A stretch of 64,000 nucleotides of DNA, taken from positions 62,001-126,000 of the forward strand of contig NZ_VIWT01000006.1 in NCBI RefSeq assembly GCF_007829815.1, read 5' to 3'. The position numbers and the translations under genes are program-made. This document shows, one piece after another, positions 27,936-35,951 of this stretch (positions within the stretch are counted from its first letter, which is position 1; each line of letters starts with the position of its first letter). The notes under the pieces were generated by a model, which worked only from the letters and a program-made list of their open reading frames with translations, was not told the origin of the DNA and ran no database searches. The DNA comes from Kitasatospora viridis (GTDB lineage: Bacteria; Actinomycetota; Actinomycetes; Streptomycetales; Streptomycetaceae).

Positions 27936-28040
27936 TCAGTCGGGGACGTCGACCATCAGGGCGAACTCGGGGAGGTCCTCGTCCTTCACGGGCTCCAGGT
28001 CTTCGGGCTCGACTTCGGTGGTTTCGCGGATGTCTTCCAT
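27936..28040 (-). CDS. Putative RiPP precursor peptide (34 aa)
   Basis: ATG has a strong AGGAGG-type ribosome binding site 5 nt upstream. The 34 residues include 14 Asp/Glu, one Lys and one Arg. The N-terminal part (MEDIRETTEVEPEDLEP) looks like an acidic leader; the C-terminus FALMVDVPD is the only hydrophobic stretch and the likely core. There is no Cys or Ser; the only hydroxyl residues are Thr7 and Thr8 in the leader. Position, size, strong RBS, following hairpin and downstream HExxH, YcaO and methyltransferase genes all fit a RiPP precursor. That role is inference; no known class is matched. Confidence 0.7.
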   Translation of the reverse strand: MEDIRETTEVEPEDLEPVKDEDLPEFALMVDVPD

Positions 28041-28399
28041 GGCTCCTCCTGGTCGTCGCGGCCGTTGCCGATGTGCACGGGCGGACGGTCTCGCACGGAC
28101 GGCGGGGCGTCGCGCGCCGCAGTTCCCACGATGGGACGCGGTGCCAGGCGGTGCAGGTGCGGCGGGGGTGCGCGGGGCGTGGCCGGCGGGCGCGGCGTGG
28201 GCGCCGGACCCGCCCGAGTGTCCGTCAGACACCATGCCGTGCGGTTGATGTGACGGATCATCCGGTGAGCTTGCGGAGGGTTCGCCCGGACGGCCGGGAC
28301 GGACGGTCACCGCAGGGATGAGCGCCGTGGTCGGCCGGGGTGCTCCATTCAGGTGGCTTCGTCCCGGCGGGTGGATCCCAACGTCGAAACCGGGTGCCG
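28041..28399 (-). promoter_or_regulatory. Upstream region of the putative RiPP operon
   Basis: No gene is seen in these 359 nt. They must hold the operon promoter, but I see no convincing -35/-10 pair. GTGTC-N5-GACAC (28218-28232) is a short inverted repeat about 180 nt before the peptide start and a candidate operator. A weak 5-bp hairpin (28285-28298) may end the upstream hydrolase transcript. Confidence 0.35.
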
Positions 28400-29560
28400 T
28401 CAGCGGGCGGCGGCGGCCGCGTAGAGGGCGCGGATCAGGGGGGCGTTCTCCGGCGCGGCCGCGGCGGGGGAGGGGGTGCGCCGGCGGGTGTAGCCGTAGG
28501 CGATGCCGTTGCGCGGGTCGGCGAAGGCCTGCTGGCCGCCCGCGCCGCTGTGGCCGAACGAGCCCTGGCCCAGTTGCGGGTAGTACTCGGCGGTGGCGTG
28601 GAAGCCGATGGTGAAGGCCTTGCGCTCGCCGAGCACCAGGTCGTGGCCGAGGGACTGGACCTGCCCGGCCAGCGCCAGGGTGCGCGGGGCCAGCAGCGGT
28701 TCCGCGCCGTCCACCGGGCCGCTCGCCACCGCGTACATCCGGGCCAGGCCGCGCGCCGAGGCGACCCCGCCGAACGAGGCGGTGCCCAGGGTCCGCACCA
28801 GCTGGTGGTTGGGCAGCTCCCAGACCGCGGGGTTGCCCGGGTGGTGGCGGTTGAAGGCGATCCCGTTGAGGCTGTTCGGGCCGCTCGCGTCGGCGGTTGC
28901 GGCCGTGGCTGCCGGGGTGGCCGCCGCCGGCTGGGCGGTCAGGAAGCGGGGCTCGTCCTCGGGGGACAGGCCGAGGTGGAAGTCGACGCCGTACCGGTCG
29001 CGCACGCGCTCGGCGAACAGCTGCTGGACGGTGCGCCCCGTGGCCCGGCGCACCACCTCCGCGCTGAGCGCACCCATGACCAGCGCGTGGTAGCCGAACG
29101 CGGCGCCCGGCCGCCAGTACGGGCGCTGCGCGCCGAGCCGCTCGGCGACGATCCGGTCGTCGGCGAGCTCCTCGGCGGTGAAGCCCGCGTCCGCCCCGAC
29201 CAGGCCGGCCCGGTGCGCCAGCAGCTCGCGCAGGGTCAGCCCGCCCTTGCCCGCCACCGCGAACCGCGGCCAGTAGTGGCTGACCGGCCGCTCCAGGTCC
29301 AGCACGCCGTCCTGCACCAGCGAGGCGACCACCAGGTGGGTGGCGCCCTTGGCGGTGGAGTAGGCGCCGAGCAGCGAGTCCGGTCCCAGGCCCGGTCCGG
29401 TCCACAGGTCCACCACCAGCTCCCCGTGCCGGTAGGCCGCGAGCTGCGCCGCGTGCTCGCCGCCCTCGCCGCCCTCGGCGGCCGCGACGGCGGCGAACTG
29501 CGCGCGCACCGCCTCGAACCCCTCGGCCACCGTGCCCCGTACCGCGTTCTCGTTCGACAT
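28400..29560 (-). CDS. Serine beta-lactamase-fold hydrolase (esterase EstB type)
   Basis: The 386-aa protein shows the class C-type SxxK motif as YSTAK (Ser68, Lys71) and a YHA triad variant of YxN in GAAFGYHALVMG. A Gly-rich C-terminal FGHSGAGGQQ stands where the KTG-like strand is expected. No signal peptide is evident, so it is cytoplasmic and more likely an esterase or amidase than a beta-lactamase. It is divergent from a TetR gene across a perfect inverted-repeat operator, so probably induced by a ligand of that regulator. Confidence 0.9.
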   Translation of the reverse strand: MSNENAVRGTVAEGFEAVRAQFAAVAAAEGGEGGEHAAQLAAYRHGELVVDLWTGPGLGPDSLLGAYSTAKGATHLVVASLVQDGVLDLERPVSHYWPRFAVAGKGGLTLRELLAHRAGLVGADAGFTAEELADDRIVAERLGAQRPYWRPGAAFGYHALVMGALSAEVVRRATGRTVQQLFAERVRDRYGVDFHLGLSPEDEPRFLTAQPAAATPAATAATADASGPNSLNGIAFNRHHPGNPAVWELPNHQLVRTLGTASFGGVASARGLARMYAVASGPVDGAEPLLAPRTLALAGQVQSLGHDLVLGERKAFTIGFHATAEYYPQLGQGSFGHSGAGGQQAFADPRNGIAYGYTRRRTPSPAAAAPENAPLIRALYAAAAAR

Positions 29561-29619
29561 CGCCGTCTCCGTCCGCTTCGACCGGTCCTGTTCCGCAGGC
29601 GCACCAGCACCGTAACATC

Positions 29620-29642
29620 TTTAGTGACCAGTGGTCACTAAA
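29620..29642. promoter_or_regulatory. TetR-type operator, perfect 10-bp inverted repeat
   Basis: TTTAGTGACC and GGTCACTAAA are separated by AGT. It lies between the divergent hydrolase (start 29560) and TetR (start 29699) genes. On the hydrolase strand it overlaps the likely -35 region (a TACGGT -10 candidate is at 29609-29614). It is AT-rich against a very GC-rich background. Confidence 0.8.
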
Positions 29643-29698
29643 TGGCTCGCGGCGGCGGGGCGTCCGGCCGGCGGGGGCGGGTCCGTATAGTCCTGGCC

Positions 29699-30280
29699 AT
29701 GACCGACGCCCCGACCGCCCGGCCGCGCCGGGGCCGCCCCGCGCAGCTCAGCCGCGAGCTGATCGTCGACGCCGCCGTCTCGGCCGGGAGCCTCGACGCG
29801 CTGACCATGCGCGAGCTCGCCACCCGCCTCGGGGTCAGCCACGCCGCGCTCTACCGCTGGGTCAAGAACCGCTACGAGCTGGTCGACACGGTCAACGAGG
29901 TGATGGTCGAGCGGGTCCTTCCCAGCGACCCGCCGCAGGCCGGGCAGTGGCGGCCCTGGCTGGCCCGGCTCGCCTGGGGCATGCACGACCGGTTCCTCGC
30001 GCTGCCCGGCTACGCCACCCGGCTGGCCCGGCCGCACCGGCACACCGGCCAGGCCCTCGGCCGGCTGCGCGGGGGCGTGATCGCCGCCTTCGTCGACGCC
30101 GGGGTGGCGCCCGAGCTGGCCGAGCAGAGCTGGTACGTCTTCATCACCTCGGTGGTCGGCTGGCTCGCCGTCCAGGAGCAGCCGCTGGAGCTCGGTGGGA
30201 GCGCCCCCCGCTTCGACCTGTTCCTGGACACCCTGCTGCGCGGCCTGCCCGCCCGGGAACCGGGTACCGCGCGGCCCTGA
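29699..30280 (+). CDS. TetR-family transcriptional regulator
   Basis: The 193-aa protein has an N-terminal helix-turn-helix (TMRELATRLGVSHAALYRWVKNRYELVD) and an alpha-helical ligand domain. ATG 29699 is chosen over an in-frame upstream ATG at 29642, because TATAGT (29686-29691) lies 7 nt before it as a -10 and the upstream codons overlap the operator. It most likely represses the divergent hydrolase gene and itself through the inverted repeat. Confidence 0.92.
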   Translation: MTDAPTARPRRGRPAQLSRELIVDAAVSAGSLDALTMRELATRLGVSHAALYRWVKNRYELVDTVNEVMVERVLPSDPPQAGQWRPWLARLAWGMHDRFLALPGYATRLARPHRHTGQALGRLRGGVIAAFVDAGVAPELAEQSWYVFITSVVGWLAVQEQPLELGGSAPRFDLFLDTLLRGLPAREPGTARP

Positions 30281-30915
30281 CCCGCCGGCCGCCGGTTGGG
30301 GCGGCCCGGCGAAAAGATCTCGAACGGGTGCGACCAAACCCGCGGCCCACCGCGTCCTTGTTGGTGGAGCGGCGCGAGAGCCGCCGGCCCGCCCCCTGCA
30401 CGGGGTGGGTCCCGTCCGGCGATGGAGTACGAGACCTTGCGGTTGCAGGCCCCTGCCCCCACACCCCGGCCCTCGGCGTCGCGCATCCGCCGCCATGTCG
30501 TGTCCACGGCGCTCCGGTGTCCCTCGGCGTCCCCGCGGGACAGAGTCCGCAGACCCGCCGCCCGGCGCTGACCCCACTCGCCGGGGCGGAGGGCATTTCT
30601 CCGCTTTGATGCTTCGTCAGCGAACACTTGGCATGTTCCGGCGTGAATTCCGGTGGACTTCCGGTGCCCCTGCGCTGCCCTTTCGGGCGTTGACATTCCG
30701 TCGACGGCGCTTCTAGGTTGAAATGGTCGCACCGCAGCTGACGCCGCGTCACATAGGGAACCACTACCGAACTTTGCGCGTCCCTCACGGGGAATGCGAG
30801 ACCTCCGGGCCGAGTTCCGCCGGTGCCGGTGATCCAACGGCTCATCCAATAGCGAAGTCCGGTCGCCGACCGGCGAGTTCCGCATGCCCGCCAGCAGAAA
30901 CAGAAAAGGTGAACC
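30281..30915 (+). promoter_or_regulatory. Gene-free region ahead of the second NRPS operon, with promoter
   Basis: No credible gene is visible in 635 nt. A textbook promoter is present at 30690-30719: TTGACA, 18-bp spacer, TAGGTT. The message would have a leader of about 190 nt, containing a short CCGGTC-GCC-GACCGG hairpin (30859-30873). The region is less GC-rich than the genes. Confidence 0.7.
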
Positions 30916-31131
30916 ATGGCCAATCCGTTCGAGAACGACGACGCCGAGTACCTCGTCCTGGTCAACGACGAGGGGCAGCACTCGCTCTGGCCCGCCCGGA
31001 TCGAGGTGCCGGCCGGCTGGGCCGAGCGGTTCGGCCCGGCCGCCCGCCCGGCCTGCCTGGCCCACGTCGAGGAGCAGTGGACCGACATGCGCCCGCTCAG
31101 CCTGGTCCGCGCGATGGACGCCACGTCCTGA
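30916..31131 (+). CDS. MbtH-like protein
   Basis: The 71-aa protein has the family's fixed residues: MANPFEND, YLVLVNDEGQHSLWPA and a W-containing C-terminal EEQWTDMRPLSL. MbtH-like proteins bind and activate or solubilise A domains. It is the first gene of the operon, 70 nt before the first synthetase gene, with AAAAGGTGA as ribosome binding site. No second copy is visible beside the other NRPS locus. Confidence 0.97.
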   Translation: MANPFENDDAEYLVLVNDEGQHSLWPARIEVPAGWAERFGPAARPACLAHVEEQWTDMRPLSLVRAMDATS

Positions 31132-31201
31132 CGGACCCGCGCTCCTGACCACGGAGCGCACGAACGGGGGGTTGTCGATCCACATGGGGGGAGAGAACGT
31201 C

Positions 31202-34200
31202 ATGCCTGCGCACGAGACGGCCGAATCGGCCCCGGTGCCGCTTTCCCGGGCACAACACGGAATCTGGCTGGCCCAACAGCTCGATCCGGCCAGCAGCGCC
31301 TACAACGTGGCCCAGTACACCGACATCCGGGGCCCGCTGTCGCTCCCGGTGCTCGACCGGGCGGTGCGCCGGATCGTCGGCGAGGTCGAGATCGCGCACG
31401 TGCGGCTGGTGCCGGACGGCGACAGCGCGCTGCAACTGCGCGACGGCGAACCGGTGCTGCCGCTGCGCACCGTCGACCTCAGCGGTGAGCTGCTGCCCCG
31501 CGAGGCCGCCGAGCAGTGGATGCGCGAGGCCGTCGAGCGGCCGGTCGACCTGCTGGTCGGGCCGCTGTTCAGCACCGCCGTGCTCCGGCTCGCGCCCGAC
31601 TGGCACTTCCTCTACGTGAGCGGCCACCACATCGTCACCGACGGGTTCAGCGGCTCCCTGGTGAGCGCCCGGATCGCCGAGCTCTACACCGCGCTGGAGC
31701 GCGGCGAGGAGCCCGCCGCGCACGGCTTCGGCACCCTCGCCCAGCTGCTGGAACAGGACGCCGCCTACCGGAGCTCGGACCGGTTCGAGGCGGACCGGGC
31801 CTACTGGCAGGCGCAGTTGGCCGACCTGCCGCGGCCCGCCACGCTCTCCGGCCGGCCGGCCGGCCCGGCCTCGGGCGCCACCCGCCGCACCGGCCGGATC
31901 GGCCCCGCGCAGACCGCCGCCGTGCACGCCGCCGCCCGCCGCGCCAGGACCGCCCTGCCCGCGCTCGCCGTCGCCGCCGTCGCCGCCTACACCCAGCGGA
32001 TGACCGGCGAGTCGGACGTGGTGCTCGGCCTGCCGGTGACCGCGCGCGGCACCGCCGCGCTGCGCGCCGTGCCCGGCATGGTGTCCAACATCGTGCCGCT
32101 GCGCCTGAGAGTCGCCCCCGGCCTGAGCTGGACCGAGCTGGCCCGGCTGGCCTCGGCCGAGATGAAGCAGGCGCTGCGCCACCAGCGCTACCTGCTCCAG
32201 GACATGCGCGCCGACCTGGCGCCCGGTCAGGCGGCAGGCCGCACCGAGGCCCTGTTCGGCGCCCAGGTGAACATCCTGCCGGCCGGCAGCGGACTGCGGT
32301 TCGGCGCCGCCACCGGCACCCAGATCTACCTGGCCGGACCGGTCGACGACCTGTCGGTGGTGCTCCAGGACCACGGCGCCGAGGGCCTGATGCTGGAGGT
32401 CGAGGCCAACGCCGCGCGCTACGGCGCCGACGAGGTGGCCGGCCACCAGCAGCGGCTGGCCGGCTTCCTGTGCGCGGCCGCCGCCGACCCCGACCGCCCG
32501 GTGGCCCGCACCGAACTGCTCACCCCGGGCGAGCGCCGCTGGGTGCTGGACCGCGGCCGGGCCGCCGCGCACCGCGAGGACCCCACCGCGACCACCCTCA
32601 CCGAGCGGTTCGCCGCCCAGGTGGCCCGCACGCCCGAGGCGACCGCGCTCAGCTGCGACGGCCTGCGGTTCGGCTACCGGGAGTTGGACCAGCGGGCCAA
32701 CCGCCTGGCCCACCACCTGATCGCGCTGGGCGTGGCCGCCGAGACCCCCGTGGTGCTGCTCCAGGAGCGCACCCCGGACCTGGTGGTCTCGATGCTGGCC
32801 GTGGTCAAGGCGGGCGGCCTCTACCTGCCGCTGGACACCCGGCACCCGCAGCAGCGGCTGCGGGAGACGGCCCACGGCAGCGGCGCGCCGCTGGTGCTCT
32901 GCGACAGCGCCACCCGGGAAGCGGCCGAGCGGCTGGAGCTGCCCGTCCTGTGCGTGGACGACCCGGGCACCTGGCAGGACCGGCCCGCGACCGACCCGGG
33001 CGTCGCCTGCCACCCGGCGCAGCTGGCCTACGTGATGTACACCTCCGGCTCCACCGGCACCCCCAAGGGCGTCGCCGTCACCCACCAGGACATCCTGGGC
33101 CTGGCCCTGGACGCCGCCTGGGACGGCCCGGCGCACCGGCGGGTGCTGTTCCACTCGCCCGCCGCCTTCGACCTCGCCACCTACGAGGTGTGGGTGCCGC
33201 TGCTGAGCGGCGGTCAGGTCGTCGTCGCGCCGCCCGGCGAGCTCGACATCCCCACCCTCGGGGCGGTGCTCGCCCGGCACCGGGTGACCGCGCTCTGGCT
33301 CACCGCCGGGCTGCTGCGGCTGGTCGCCGAGGAGGACCCGGGTTGCCTGGCCGGGCTGCACGAGCTCTGGGCGGGCGGCGACGTGGTGCCCGCCGCCACG
33401 GTGCGCCGGCTGCGCGAGGCCTGCCCGGAGCTGGTGGTGGTCGACGGCTACGGCCCGACCGAGGCGACCACCTTCATCACCCACCACCGGATGGCCGCCA
33501 CCGACCCGGTGCCCGACCCGGTGCCGATCGGCCGGCCGTTCCAGGGCATGCGCTGCTACGTGCTGGACGAGTGGCTGCGGCCCGTCCCGGCGGGCACCGT
33601 CGGCGAGCTGTACGCGGGCGGCATCGGCGTGGCCCGCGGCTACCTGGGGCAGCCCGGCCGCACCGCCGAGCGCTTCGTCGCGGACCCGTTCGCCGAGGCC
33701 GGGGCCCGGGCCTACCGCACCGGCGACCTGGTGCGCTGGAACGCCGACGGCGAGCTGGAGTTCGTCGGGCGCACCGACGACCAGGTGAAGATCCGCGGCT
33801 TCCGGATCGAGCCCGGCGAGATCGAGTCCGCGCTGGCCGAACGCCCCGGCGTCAGCCACCTCGCGGTGGACACTCGCACCGGCCCGCGCGGCGACAAGCG
33901 GATCGTCGCCTACCTGGTCGCCGAGGACGAGCAGGCGGTGGCCGCCCTCCGGGCGCACGCCGCCGCCGTGCTGCCCGCCTACATGGTGCCCGCGGCCTTC
34001 GTCCGGCTCGACGCCCTGCCGCTGACGGGCAACGGCAAGGTGGACCGCCGGGCGCTGCCCGCACCGGACTTCGACGCCGTCGAGGCGCCCGGGCGGGCGC
34101 CGGCAGGGGCCGTCGAGACGGCGCTGGCCGAGCTCTTCGCCGAAGTCCTCGGCACCGCAAGGGTGGGCGCCGACGCCGGGTTCTTCGCGCTCGGCGGCGA

Positions 34201-35875
34201 CAGCATCATGGCGATCCAGCTGGCCGGCCGGGCCCGCCGGGCCGGCCTGCTGTTCACGCCCCGCGAGGTCTTCGAGCACAGCACGCCCGCCGCACTGGCC
34301 CGGATCTGCCGCACCGGCGAGCCCGCCGAGCGGCCGCGCGACCCGGACGCCGGCCTCGGCCCCGTCCCGCTCAGCCCGATCGTCCACCGGCTGCGCGAGC
34401 TCGGCGGGCCGATCGACGCCTACCACCAGTCCGTGGTGCTGCGCACCCCGGCCGGGCTGGACGAGCCGACCCTGCACCGGGCCGTCCAGCACCTGCTGGA
34501 CCGGCACGACGCGCTCCGGCTGCGGCTCGACGAGCGTGACGGGGACTGGCAGCTGACGGTGCGTCAGCGTGACGAACTGTCCGGAAAGGCCTGCGTGACC
34601 CGGGTCGACGTCGAACGGACCGAGGTCGACTGGCCCGACCTGGTGCGCGAGGCCCGGGAGCAGGCTGCGCGCGAACTCGCTCCGCACGAGGGCGCGCTGG
34701 TCCGCGTGGTCTGGCTGGACCGCGGCCCCGACCTGCCGGGCCGCCTGGTGCTGGTGCTGCACCACCTGTGCGTCGACGGCGTCTCCTGGCGGCTCCTGCT
34801 GCCCGAACTGGTCGCCGCCTACCAGGCGGAGAGCACCGGCGCCGCCCCGGACCCCGGCCCGGTCGGCACTCCGCTCAAGGAGTGGGCCGAACTCCTGGCC
34901 GCCGACGCCGAACAGCCCGCGACGCTCGCCGAACTCGACCACTGGCAGCAGGCCTTGGACGGCGCCGAACCGACCCTCGGCAGCGGCCCGCTGGACCCGG
35001 CCCGCGACGTGCTGGCCACCGAGGCCCGGCTCACCCGCACCCTGGCGCCCGCGCTGGCCGAACCCCTGCTGACCACCGTGCCGGCCGCCTTCTACACCGG
35101 CACCACCGAAGTGCTGCTCGCCGGCCTCGCGTTGGCGGTGGCCGACTGGCGCACCCGGCACGGCCGCCCCGACGGCCCGCTGCGGGTCGACCTGGAGGGC
35201 CACGGCCGCGAGGGCGAGCGGCACGACGCCGACCTCACCCGCACCGTCGGCTGGTTCACCGCGCTGCACCCCGTCCAACTGCTCGCCGGCGCCGCCGACA
35301 CGACCGGCGCCTGGACGGCGGGCCCGGCGGCCGGCGCGCTGGTCAAACGGGTCAAGGAGCGGCTGCGGTCGGTGCCCGGACAAGGGCTCGGCTACGGCCT
35401 GCTGCGCCACCTCAACCCGCGCACCGGGCCGCTGTTGGCCGCGCTGCCCGCGCCGCAGATCTGCTTCAACTACCTCGGCCGCACCACCGGCCTGGGCCGC
35501 CCGGCCGGCGCCGACTGGTCGGTGGCCGTCGAGGACGGGGCACTGGCCGGCGGCGGCGACCCGCTGATGCCGCTCGGCCACCCGCTGACCATCGACGCGG
35601 TCGCCCAGGAAGGGCCGGACGGCCGCAGCGAGTTGAGCGTCAGCTGGCGCTGGGCCGACGCGCTGCTCACCGAGCCCGAGGTGGCCGACCTGGCCGACAC
35701 CTGGCAGCGGGCGCTGGAGGTGCTGGTGCGCCACGAACGCTCGCCGCGCGCGGGCGGACACACCCCCTCCGACCTGGAGCTGGTCGAGCTGGCGCAGGAG
35801 GAGATCGAGGGCCTGGAGGCGGAGTTCGCCGCCGACGCCGACGAGGACGAGGACGCATGGGGGACCGGCTGGTGA
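31202..35875 (+). CDS. NRPS module 1 (C-A-T-E)
   Basis: The 1557-aa protein starts at ATG 31202 (GGGGAGAG 7-8 nt upstream; ATG 31184 is a weaker in-frame alternative). Domains: C (about 10-430; GHHIVTDG), A (about 470-950), T (GGDS, Ser1001), E (about 1050-1520; HHLCVDG, EGHGRE, FNYLGR). An acidic C-terminal tail ending DAWGTGW is a likely docking segment. The N-terminal C domain resembles starter or EntF-type C domains (RAQHGIWLAQQLDPASSAYN), so the peptide may be N-acylated. My pocket reading is DLYWWGGTFK, which I cannot assign; it shares GGTFK with Val-type pockets. Module 1 therefore yields a D-residue. Its stop overlaps a mini-ORF start. Confidence 0.95.
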   Translation: MPAHETAESAPVPLSRAQHGIWLAQQLDPASSAYNVAQYTDIRGPLSLPVLDRAVRRIVGEVEIAHVRLVPDGDSALQLRDGEPVLPLRTVDLSGELLPREAAEQWMREAVERPVDLLVGPLFSTAVLRLAPDWHFLYVSGHHIVTDGFSGSLVSARIAELYTALERGEEPAAHGFGTLAQLLEQDAAYRSSDRFEADRAYWQAQLADLPRPATLSGRPAGPASGATRRTGRIGPAQTAAVHAAARRARTALPALAVAAVAAYTQRMTGESDVVLGLPVTARGTAALRAVPGMVSNIVPLRLRVAPGLSWTELARLASAEMKQALRHQRYLLQDMRADLAPGQAAGRTEALFGAQVNILPAGSGLRFGAATGTQIYLAGPVDDLSVVLQDHGAEGLMLEVEANAARYGADEVAGHQQRLAGFLCAAAADPDRPVARTELLTPGERRWVLDRGRAAAHREDPTATTLTERFAAQVARTPEATALSCDGLRFGYRELDQRANRLAHHLIALGVAAETPVVLLQERTPDLVVSMLAVVKAGGLYLPLDTRHPQQRLRETAHGSGAPLVLCDSATREAAERLELPVLCVDDPGTWQDRPATDPGVACHPAQLAYVMYTSGSTGTPKGVAVTHQDILGLALDAAWDGPAHRRVLFHSPAAFDLATYEVWVPLLSGGQVVVAPPGELDIPTLGAVLARHRVTALWLTAGLLRLVAEEDPGCLAGLHELWAGGDVVPAATVRRLREACPELVVVDGYGPTEATTFITHHRMAATDPVPDPVPIGRPFQGMRCYVLDEWLRPVPAGTVGELYAGGIGVARGYLGQPGRTAERFVADPFAEAGARAYRTGDLVRWNADGELEFVGRTDDQVKIRGFRIEPGEIESALAERPGVSHLAVDTRTGPRGDKRIVAYLVAEDEQAVAALRAHAAAVLPAYMVPAAFVRLDALPLTGNGKVDRRALPAPDFDAVEAPGRAPAGAVETALAELFAEVLGTARVGADAGFFALGGDSIMAIQLAGRARRAGLLFTPREVFEHSTPAALARICRTGEPAERPRDPDAGLGPVPLSPIVHRLRELGGPIDAYHQSVVLRTPAGLDEPTLHRAVQHLLDRHDALRLRLDERDGDWQLTVRQRDELSGKACVTRVDVERTEVDWPDLVREAREQAARELAPHEGALVRVVWLDRGPDLPGRLVLVLHHLCVDGVSWRLLLPELVAAYQAESTGAAPDPGPVGTPLKEWAELLAADAEQPATLAELDHWQQALDGAEPTLGSGPLDPARDVLATEARLTRTLAPALAEPLLTTVPAAFYTGTTEVLLAGLALAVADWRTRHGRPDGPLRVDLEGHGREGERHDADLTRTVGWFTALHPVQLLAGAADTTGAWTAGPAAGALVKRVKERLRSVPGQGLGYGLLRHLNPRTGPLLAALPAPQICFNYLGRTTGLGRPAGADWSVAVEDGALAGGGDPLMPLGHPLTIDAVAQEGPDGRSELSVSWRWADALLTEPEVADLADTWQRALEVLVRHERSPRAGGHTPSDLELVELAQEEIEGLEAEFAADADEDEDAWGTGW

Positions 35876-35913
35876 ACGGCACCGACGAGAGGCAACGGGG
35901 GACCGGCTGGTGA
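35872..35913 (+). CDS. Mini-ORF 1 (13 aa) in NRPS junction repeat
   Basis: GTG overlaps the TGA of the upstream synthetase; the peptide MNGTDERQRGTGW ends with the same GTGW as that synthetase. GGGGGA lies 8 nt upstream. It could be a translated spacer peptide, a docking-like tail, or only a by-product of repeat duplication. Confidence 0.35.
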   Translation: MNGTDERQRGTGW

Positions 35914-35951
35914 GCACGGTGAACGACGAGGCACGGGGGACCGGCTGGTGA
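35910..35951 (+). CDS. Mini-ORF 2 (13 aa) in NRPS junction repeat
   Basis: GTG overlaps the stop of mini-ORF 1; the peptide MSTVNDEARGTGW again ends GTGW, and its TGA overlaps the GTG start of the next synthetase at 35948. It has the same RBS arrangement. Whether it is translated is unknown. Confidence 0.35.
   Translation: MSTVNDEARGTGW

Larger units (their letters stand above)
35859..35951 (+). repeat. 38-bp direct repeat carrying RBS, stop and start signals
   Basis: GGGGGACCGGCTGGTGA occurs at 35859-35875, 35897-35913 and 35935-35951, spaced exactly 38 nt. Each copy supplies GGGGG(A), a GTGTW-coding stretch GTGW in frame and an overlapping GTGA stop/start. Two full units plus a partial third link NRPS module 1 to module 2. 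Confidence 0.9.

Noticed and set aside
22482..28040. Azole-type (thiazole/oxazole) RiPP cluster
   Set aside because: There is no cyclodehydratase partner or flavin dehydrogenase, and the candidate core has no Cys, Ser or Thr.
30884..31201. In-frame upstream extension of NRPS module 1 across the MbtH gene
   Set aside because: It overlaps MbtH in another frame; the RBS and family alignment place the start at 31202.
35859..35951. CRISPR-like array
   Set aside because: Only two and a half units, and the spacers are part of the repeated unit; it is a tandem duplication of a gene junction.
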